Source: Cloeon dipterum
Lineage: Eukaryota; Arthropoda; Insecta; Ephemeroptera; Baetidae
Assembly (NCBI RefSeq): GCF_949628265.1
Contig: NC_088786.1
Coordinates: 37,717,681 to 37,781,680 of the forward strand
Direction of reading: 5' to 3'
Length of the DNA stretch: 64,000 nt
The translations under genes and the position numbers were made by a program. Positions 56,682 through 64,000 of this stretch are shown piece after piece (position 1 is the stretch's first letter; every line of letters begins with the position of its first letter). The notes below the pieces were generated by a model. The model had not been told where the DNA came from. It was given only the letters and a program-made list of their open reading frames with translations, and ran no database searches.

Positions 56682-56807
56682 GTCACTTATAGCATCATTT
56701 CTGTCACTTGTGGCATCTGTTGTTAAAATTCTGTCACTTATAGCATCCTATCAAAGATGCCATAAGTGACGGAAAAGATGCTATAAGTGACAGTCACTTA
56801 TGGCATC
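56682..56807. promoter_or_regulatory. Cluster of six 15-mers in both orientations upstream of gene G
   Basis: GTCACTTATRGCATC or a one-base variant occurs at 56682, 56703, 56733 and 56793, and inverted at 56756 and 56777. The copies at 56777-56791 and 56793-56807 form a 15-bp palindrome around one base. It lies 300-430 bp before the gene G start codon. It could be a binding-site cluster or a small transposon remnant. Confidence 0.5.
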
Positions 56808-57110
56808 ACGCGAAAAATACATAAACAAACGATTTCTTAGGTTGGCAGCACTTAGGCGTGGCCTGTGGTGGGGCGGTACTGGGCGGAGCTACTATTTCGG
56901 TTCGCGACGCGTTCACCGGCCGGAAGAACCGTTGCGCAATAATCGTAACCGGTTTTTTATACGGGATCACCGAGTTGGAGGTGGGTGCTGCATCGCTGAA
57001 ACAACTGAGCATCGGCATCCGCACCACCATTTTGTGCTTCGTTGTCAGCGTTTTTAGACCGCGTGCGGGTGCATTTTTTATTATTTCGTGTGTTTTGAGT
57101 GCTTTTTGGA

Positions 57111-60100
57111 ATGGAAAACGGGCGTGATCAGTGCTCCCTGGACTGGAGGTTCGACCTGAGTCGTGTGAAGGACGCGATACAGAAGGATGAGTTGGACAAG
57201 AGGCGATGCGCGAACGAGCGGCTGCCTGGTTTCAGTGCGGTAAGTGTTGTCCCTGATTATTTGCATGCTGTTTGTAGTGTATTAGCTGATGGAGGTTAGT
57301 AATTGAAGGGTGACATTGGTTTTGGAATGTTTACAGGTGCTCCCTGGTTGTTTTTCTGCAGTGCAGATTGGGAAAATCGAGGGGTCCGGTTTGGGAATGT
57401 AAGTAGATGGAATGTATTTGTAGATGGGTGGGTTATTTAGCATGCTACATCGTTTCAGGCGGCTCCCGGAAAGCCAGCAGGGCTACCGCGATCTGAACCG
57501 GAGGTGCCGAGAAAGACAAAACCAATATCATACCCTGGATTCCAGGGTCCGGACAACGCACGAGGGCCGGCATCTATTTGTATCGCGCCGTAGCATTAGG
57601 ATGCACGATTTGGCAATGATTCCGGCGTACGTAAAGGATGCCGAATCGGAACTGGAGTATTCGTAAGTGGTCATGGGAGACGTATTTCAATTTTAAAAGA
57701 CATGAATGGTGTTATGTAGGTACGAAGATCACCTGAATCTGCTAGGGATCGAAAATTGGGTATTCCGTGGGGATCGATCAATGCTCTTGCCAAGGTAGGA
57801 TTGTAGACGAAGGGTTGTACTTTCAGTTTCTTTACCTGGCAGGTGATTGAAGGATGTCTGGAGGCATGCAGCATAATTTGTTTAATTATAATATAACCAA
57901 TTGTTCTTTTCCCAGATGTGTGAGTGTGTGTGTGTGTATGTGTGTCCGAATGGATTTATTTTCAGGCATGTCAGAGTCCAGACGGTGGCACGAGAGGTGC
58001 AGTAGTCAGTCTGAGACGTCCCGCCAGCAGCCGTGCCAAGGCTGGAGCACCTCTGGGGCATGCTGCAGTGAGAGGCGGTTGCCCTGGGCGCCCTGCTAGC
58101 CGCCAAACACCTCGAAGCTGGCAGTTGGAGAGTGGTTGGCGACCGAGCTGGGTGGCGAAGGAGTTGTCTGCGTGTGGGGTGAGTGAAAACTGTTTTGCAT
58201 GTGCAATATGTGTTTGGCATTCAGCTGTGGCCTTCCTTATTGCGCCATGTTGTGTTTTTTGTGCGCTGTGACTGATTCACTTTGATTTCAGGCATGTGAG
58301 AGTCCAGACGGTGGCACGAGAGGTGCAGCAGTCAGTCTGAGACGCCCCGCCAGCAGCCTTGCCAAGGCTGGGAGTCCCCAGGAGCACCTCTGGGGCATGC
58401 TGCAGTGAGAGGCGGTTGCCCTGGGCGCCCTGCTAGCCGCCAAACACCTCGAAGCTGGCAGTTGGAGAGTGGTTGGCGACCGAGCTGGGTGGCGAAGGAG
58501 TTGTCTGCGTGTGGGGTGAGTGAAAACTGTTTTGCATGTGCAAAATGTGTTTGGCATTCAGCTGTGGCCTTCCTTATTGCGCCATGTTGTGTTTTTTGTG
58601 CGCTGTGACTGATTCACTTTGATTTCAGGCATGTGAGAGTCCAGACGGTGGCACGAGAGGTGCAGCAGTCAGTCTGAGACGCCCCGCCAGCAGCCTTGCC
58701 AAGGCTGGGAGTCCCCAGGAGCACCTCTGGGGCATGCTGCAGTGAGAGGCGGTTGCCCTGGGCGCCCTGCTAGCCGCCAAACACCTCGAAGCTGGCAGTT
58801 GGAGAGTGGTTGGCGACCGAGCTGGGTGGCGACGGAGTTGTCTGCGTGTGGGGTGAGTGAAAACTGTTTTGCATGTGCAAAATGTGTTTGGCATTCAGCT
58901 GTGGCCTTCCTTATTGCGCCATGTTGTGTTTTTTGTGCGCTGTGACTGATTCACTTTGATTTCAGGCATGTCTGAGTCCAGACGGTGGCACGAGAGGTGC
59001 AGCAGTCAGTCTGAGACGCCCCGCCAGCAGCCGTGCCAAGGCTGGAGCACCTCTGGGGCATGCTGCAGTGAGAGGCGGTTGCCCTGGGCGCCCTGCTAGC
59101 CGCCAAACACCTCGAAGCTGGCAGTTGGAGAGTGGTTGGCGACCGAGCTGGGTGGCGAAGGAGTTGTCTGCGTGTGGGGTGAGTGAAAACTGTTTTGCAT
59201 GTGCAAAATGTGTTTGGCATTCAGCTGTGGCCTTCCTTATTGCGCCATGTTGTGTTTTTTGTGCGCTGTGACTGATTCACTTTGATTTCAGGCATGTGAG
59301 AGTCCAGACGGTGGCACGAGAGGTGCAGCAGTCAGTCTGAGACGCCCCGCCAGCAGCCTTGGCAAGGCTGGGAGTCCCCAGGAGCACCTCTGGGGCATGC
59401 TGCAGTGAGAGGCGGTTGCCCTGGGCGCCCTGCTAGCCGCCAAACACCTCGAAGCTGGCAGTTGGAGAGTGGTTGGCGACCGAGCTGGGTGGCGAAGGAG
59501 TTGTCTGCGTGTGGGGTGAGTGAAAACTGTTTTGCATGTGCAATATGTGTTTGGCATTCAGCTGTGGCCTTCCTTATTGCGCCATGTTGTGTTTTTTGTG
59601 CGCTGTGACTGATTCACTTTGATTTCAGGCATGTGAGAGTCCAGACGGTGGCACGAGAGGTGCAGCAGTCAGTCTGAGACGCCCCGCCAGCAGCCTTGCC
59701 AAGGCTGGGAGTCCCCAGGAGCACCTCTGGGGCATGCTGCAGTGAGAGGCGGTTGCCCTGGGCGCCCTGCTAGCCGCCAAACACCTCGAAGCTGGCAGTT
59801 GGAGAGTGGTTGGCGACCGAGCTGGGTGGCGAAGGAGTTGTCTGCGTGTGGGGTGAGTGAAAACTGTTTTGCATGTGCAAAATGTGTTTGGCATTCAGCT
59901 GTGGCCTTCCTTATTGCGCCATGTTGTGTTTTTTGTGCGCTGTGACTGATTCACTTTGATTTCAGGCATGTGAGAGTCCAGACGGTGGCACGAGAGGTGC
60001 AGCAGTCAGTCTGAGACGCCCCGCCAGCAGCCTTGCCAAGGCTGGGAGTCCCCAGGAGCACCTCTGGGGCATGCTGCAGTGAGAGGCGGTTGCCCTGGGC

Positions 60101-63100
60101 GCCCTGCTAGCCGCCAAACACCTCGAAGCTGGCAGTTGGAGAGTGGTTGGCGACCGAGCTGGGTGGCGACGGAGTTGTCTGCGTGTGGGGTGAGTGAAAA
60201 CTGTTTTGCATGTGCAAAATGTGTTTGGCATTCAGCTGTGGCCTTCCTTATTGCGCCATGTTGTGTTTTTTGTGCGCTGTGACTGATTCACTTTGATTTC
60301 AGGCATGTCTGAGTCCAGACGGTGGCACGAGAGGTGCAGCAGTCAGTCTGAGACGTCCCGCCAGCAGCCGTGCCAAGGCTGGAGCACCTCTGGGGCATGC
60401 TGCAGTGAGAGGCGGTTGCCCTGGGCGCCCTGCTAGCCGCCAAACACCTCGAAGCTGGCAGTTGGAGAGTGGTTGGCGACCGAGCTGGGTGGCGAAGGAG
60501 TTGTCTGCGTGTGGGGTGAGTGAAAACTGTTTTGCATGTGCAAAATGTGTTTGGCATTCAGCTGTGGCCTTCCTTATTGCGCCATGTTGTGTTTTTTGTG
60601 CGCTGTGACTGATTCACTTTGATTTCAGGCATGTGAGAGTCCAGACGGTGGCACGAGAGGTGCAGCAGTCAGTCTGAGACGCCCCGCCAGCAGCCTTGCC
60701 AAGGCTGGGAGTCCCCAGGAGCACCTCTGGGGCATGCTGCAGTGAGAGGCGGTTGCCCTGGGCGCCCTGCTAGCCGCCAAACACCTCGAAGCTGGCAGTT
60801 GGAGAGTGGTTGGCGACCGAGCTGGGTGGCGAAGGAGTTGTCTGCGTGTGGGGTGAGTGAAAACTGTTTTGCATGTGCAATATGTGTTTGGCATTCAGCT
60901 GTGGCCTTCCTTATTGCGCCATGTTGTGTTTTTTGTGCGCTGTGACTGATTCACTTTGATTTCAGGCATGTGAGAGTCCAGACGGTGGCACGAGAGGTGC
61001 AGCAGTCAGTCTGAGACGCCCCGCCAGCAGCCTTGCCAAGGCTGGGAGTCCCCAGGAGCACCTCTGGGGCATGCTGCAGTGAGAGGCGGTTGCCCTGGGC
61101 GCCCTGCTAGCCGCCAAACACCTCGAAGCTGGCAGTTGGAGAGTGGTTGGCGACCGAGCTGGGTGGCGAAGGAGTTGTCTGCGTGTGGGGTGAGTGAAAA
61201 CTGTTTTGCATGTGCAAAATGTGTTTGGCATTCAGCTGTGGCCTTCCTTATTGCGCCATGTTGTGTTTTTTGTGCGCTGTGACTGATTCACTTTGATTTC
61301 AGGCATGTGAGAGTCCAGACGGTGGCACGAGAGGTGCAGCAGTCAGTCTGAGACGTCCCGCCAGCAGCCGTGCCAAGGCTGGAGCACCTCTGGGGCATGC
61401 TGCAGTGAGAGGCGGTTGCCCTGGGCGCCCTGCTAGCCGCCAAACACCTCGAAGCTGGCAGTTGGAGAGTGGTTGGCGACCGAGCTGGGTGGCGAAGGAG
61501 TTGTCTGCGTGTGGGGTGAGTGAAAACTGTTTTGCATGTGCAAAATGTGTTTGGCATTCAGCTGTGGCCTTCCTTATTGCGCCATGTTGTGTTTTTTGTG
61601 CGCTGTGACTGATTCACTTTGATTTCAGGCATGTCTGAGTCCAGACGGTGGCACGAGAGGTGCAGCAGTCAGTCTGAGACGCCCCGCCAGCAGCCGTGCC
61701 AAGGCTGGAGCACCTCTGGGGCATGCTGCAGTGAGAGGCGGTTGCCCTGGGCGCCCTGCTAGCCGCCAAACACCTCGAAGCTGGCAGTTGGAGAGTGGTT
61801 GGCGACCGAGCTGGGTGGCGACGGAGTTGTCTGCGTGTGGGGTGAGTGAAAACTGTTTTGCATGTGCAAAATGTGTTTGGCATTCAGCTGTGGCCTTCCT
61901 TATTGCGCCATGTTGTGTTTTTTGTGCGCTGTGACTGATTCACTTTGATTTCAGGCATGTGAGAGTCCAGACGGTGGCACGAGAGGTGCAGCAGTCAGTC
62001 TGAGACGCCCCGCCAGCAGCCTTGCCAAGGCTGGGAGTCCCCAGGAGCACCTCTGGGGCATGCTGCAGTGAGAGGCGGTTGCCCTGGGCGCCCTGCTAGC
62101 CGCCAAACACCTCGAAGCTGGCAGTTGGAGAGTGGTTGGCGACCGAGCTGGGTGGCGAAGGAGTTGTCTGCGTGTGGGGTGAGTGAAAACTGTTTTGCAT
62201 GTGCAATATGTGTTTGGCATTCAGCTGTGGCCTTCCTTATTGCGCCATGTTGTGTGTTTTGTGCGCTGTGACTGATTCACTTTGATTTCAGGCATGTGAG
62301 AGTCCAGACGGTGGCACGAGAGGTGCAGCAGTCAGTCTGAGACGCCCCGCCAGCAGCCTTGCCAAGGCTGGGAGTCCCCAGGAGCACCTCTGGGGCATGC
62401 TGCAGTGAGAGGCGGTTGCCCTGGGCGCCCTGCTAGCCGCCAAACACCTCGAAGCTGGCAGTTGGAGAGTGGTTGGCGACCGAGCTGGGTGGCGAAGGAG
62501 TTGTCTGCGTGTGGGGTGAGTGAAAACTGTTTTGCATGTGCAATATGTGTTTGGCATTCAGCTGTGGCCTTCCTTATTGCGCCATGTTGTGTTTTTTGTG
62601 CGCTGTGACTGATTCACTTTGATTTCAGGCATGTGAGAGTCCAGACGGTGGCACGAGAGGTGCAGCAGTCAGTCTGAGACGCCCCGCCAGCAGCCTTGCC
62701 AAGGCTGGGAGTCCCCAGGAGCACCTCTGGGGCATGCTGCAGTGAGAGGCGGTTGCCCTGGGCGCCCTGCTAGCCGCCAAACACCTCGAAGCTGGCAGTT
62801 GGAGAGTGGTTGGCGACCGAGCTGGGTGGCGAAGGAGTTGTCTGCGTGTGGGGTGAGTGAAAACTGTTTTGCATGTGCAAAATGTGTTTGGCATTCAGCT
62901 GTGGCCTTCCTTATTGCGCCATGTTGTGTTTTTTGTGCGCTGTGACTGATTCACTTTGATTTCAGGCATGTGAGAGTCCAGACGGTGGCACGAGAGGTGC
63001 AGCAGTCAGTCTGAGACGTCCCGCCAGCAGCCGTGCCAAGGCTGGAGCACCTCTGGGGCATGCTGCAGTGAGAGGCGGTTGCCCTGGGCGCCCTGCTAGC

Positions 63101-63367
63101 CGCCAAACACCTCGAAGCTGGCAGTTGGAGAGTGGTTGGCGACCGAGCTGGGTGGCGAAGGAGTTGGGAGGAAGGCAGGGTTAGTACGAGCTGTTCGATA
63201 GCAGCGTGCCCTCCCGGTGTGCTTGCCTGCGGTGTTCCTTTTGCTTGTGGTTGACCGACTGAGTGGTAATGCTTTTCTGCGTGACCTAACGTTTAGCAGG
63301 TGGAAATGTGAAATTGTTTTACTCCTGTACGATTTGCTGAAAATGATTTAACCCAGTGTGCCAATGT

Positions 63368-63407
<40 letters not shown>

Positions 63408-64000
63408 TGTGCATTTAGGTGGTAGCTGAAATGGTTGCTGAGCAATTTTCATTTTGCGGGGGATGTATGATATGTGGGGAAACGATTGTTGTGGTATCCT
63501 TTTGAAATAATTGTTTTTCTCCAGCGTCATCACCGGCCTGTACCTCGACCTCGCGAAGCTGGAGACCCTCCTGGACAGAGCTGGTGGCATTGCCAAGGTG
63601 ACATGCATTGACCAAGGCCGACCAGACCGACGAGCTGTATGGGAGGCACGACTGGAAGTGGAGCCGACACCTGAAGTCTACGTCTGCCTCGAAGCAACTG
63701 TTGGCGAGTGGTGTCAGCTCGAGGTTATTGGCGGCAGGCCCGTTGGTGGTACGTATCATTTTTTTAATTGACTGCTTAGGTGTAATTGTTGCAACTGCAG
63801 GCAAGATGCTGGTGAGGAGCCATGACCGTGGGACAGTTACGCTCACCGAGGGTGACGGAGCCAAGCTGTTGGACCGGGAGCTCCTTGTTGCCCTGTGGAA
63901 CCAGCGGTGCCGCCTGCAGTTCCTGCCAACCTTGGTGGGGCACCGTCTTAGGGTCACCGGCTCCGTCGATGGATTGAGTGCCCTTGCCGACTACTTCCAG
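57111..64000 (+). CDS. Gene G: unrecognised multi-exon gene, 3' end outside window
   Basis: Exons 57111-57239, 57367-57398, 57459-57662, 57720-57794, 63525-63748 and 63801 to the window end. All introns are GT-AG, and phases 0,2,2,2,1 join without a stop. Starts MENGRDQCSLDWRFDLSRVK; a charged segment (RDLNRRCRERQNQ) follows in exon 3, and exons 5-6 look beta-rich and globular (VYVCLEATVGEWCQLEVIGG, RGTVTLTEGDGAKLLDRELL). At least 280 residues. No signal peptide or known domain recognised. Codons are GC-rich, unlike the LRR cluster. Intron 4 (5.73 kb) carries the exon-like satellite. The start is the first ATG of the open exon; an in-frame upstream exon cannot be excluded. Confidence 0.7.
57916..57945. 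repeat. Imperfect GT microsatellite bordering the satellite array
   Basis: GT-rich run with A interruptions, starting just after a good acceptor-like TTCTTTTCCCAG and ending 12 bases before the first satellite unit. Confidence 0.8.
57958..63165 (+). repeat. Satellite of 16 exon-like units (326/337 bp) in intron 4 of gene G
   Basis: Exon-like bodies start at 57966, 58292, 58629, 58966, 59292, 59629, 59966, 60303, 60629, 60966, 61303, 61629, 61955, 62292, 62629 and 62966 (last truncated). Each has acceptor TTTGATTTCAG, a body of 213 nt (short) or 224 nt (long), donor GGG|GTGAGT and a 113-nt spacer with a branch-site-like TGACTGATTCAC. Order: S L L S L L L S L L S S L L L S. The 11-bp difference is GGAGTCCCCAG. 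Short bodies are exactly 71 codons and open in one frame (starts ACLSPDGGTRGAAVSLRRPA). In the phase 2 that gene G would impose, every body stops within about 17 codons. Copies are nearly identical, so the array is young or homogenised. Confidence 0.92.
63369..63406. repeat. GT microsatellite
   Basis: About 19 uninterrupted GT units in intron 4 of gene G, 120 bp before exon 5. Confidence 0.95.

Noticed and set aside
57958..63165. The regular array as a CRISPR or as a run of small protein genes
   Set aside because: Unit is 326/337 bp with no short repeat-spacer pattern. The 89-codon minus frames and 67-codon plus frames recur only because the units are near-identical; the plus frames continue past the donor into spacer.
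57966..63165. Satellite units as constitutive in-frame exons of gene G
   Set aside because: Exon 4 ends in phase 2 and joins exon 5 in phase directly. Inserting any unit in that phase gives a stop within about 17 codons.
1..64000. tRNA or rRNA genes
   Set aside because: I looked for tRNA-like A and B boxes and conserved rRNA cores by eye and saw none; a covariance-model scan would be needed to exclude them fully.

Overview
The window is animal nuclear DNA, most likely from an arthropod (inference). It is AT-rich, its genes have spliced exons with GT-AG introns that are often only 60-110 bp, and it is full of foldback elements, DNA transposons and minisatellites. Nothing in it looks prokaryotic. 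No species can be named from sequence alone.

The backbone (about 4.3-56.4 kb) is a cluster of six copies of one gene family, here called A (5761-9605, +), B (20620-24391, +), C (32673-34675, -), D (37035-41381, +), E (44185-47942, +) and F (53909-56350, -). Each encodes a protein of about 446-452 residues with an N-terminal helical region and irregular leucine-rich repeats. Exon phases are the same in every copy. Where exon 1 is found (A, B, D, E) its only codon is the ATG, which abuts the splice donor. I infer an LRR adaptor, possibly a ubiquitin-ligase substrate receptor, but this is not proven. C and F lack a recognisable exon 1, and two orphan 5' ends and two truncated last-exon pseudogenes are also present. 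A-B and D-E are two copies of one larger duplicated block. Aligning them exposes two insertions in the B copy: an 8.2-kb element with 12-bp terminal inverted repeats inside the 5' leader of B (12356-20572), and a 795-bp hAT-like element (25031-25825) with an 8-bp target duplication. E keeps the empty site for both.

Between the genes lie a repeated upstream block (X) in direct and inverted copies, a solo-LTR-like sequence next to B and E, a foldback family with a conserved 16-bp core (CGCCATCTGTTGGCGG), other MITEs, and a dispersed repeat carrying a decayed reading frame. The first 3.5 kb holds a decayed ORF and probable zinc-finger gene exons on the minus strand.

The last 7 kb carries an unrelated, unrecognised multi-exon gene (G, 57111 to beyond the window end). 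Its six visible exons join in perfect phase. Its 5.7-kb fourth intron holds 16 tandem copies of a 326/337-bp unit, each carrying an acceptor, a 213/224-nt exon-like body and a donor, ordered in a four-unit higher-order repeat. The exon-like satellite and the 8.2-kb element are the most unusual structures in the window.
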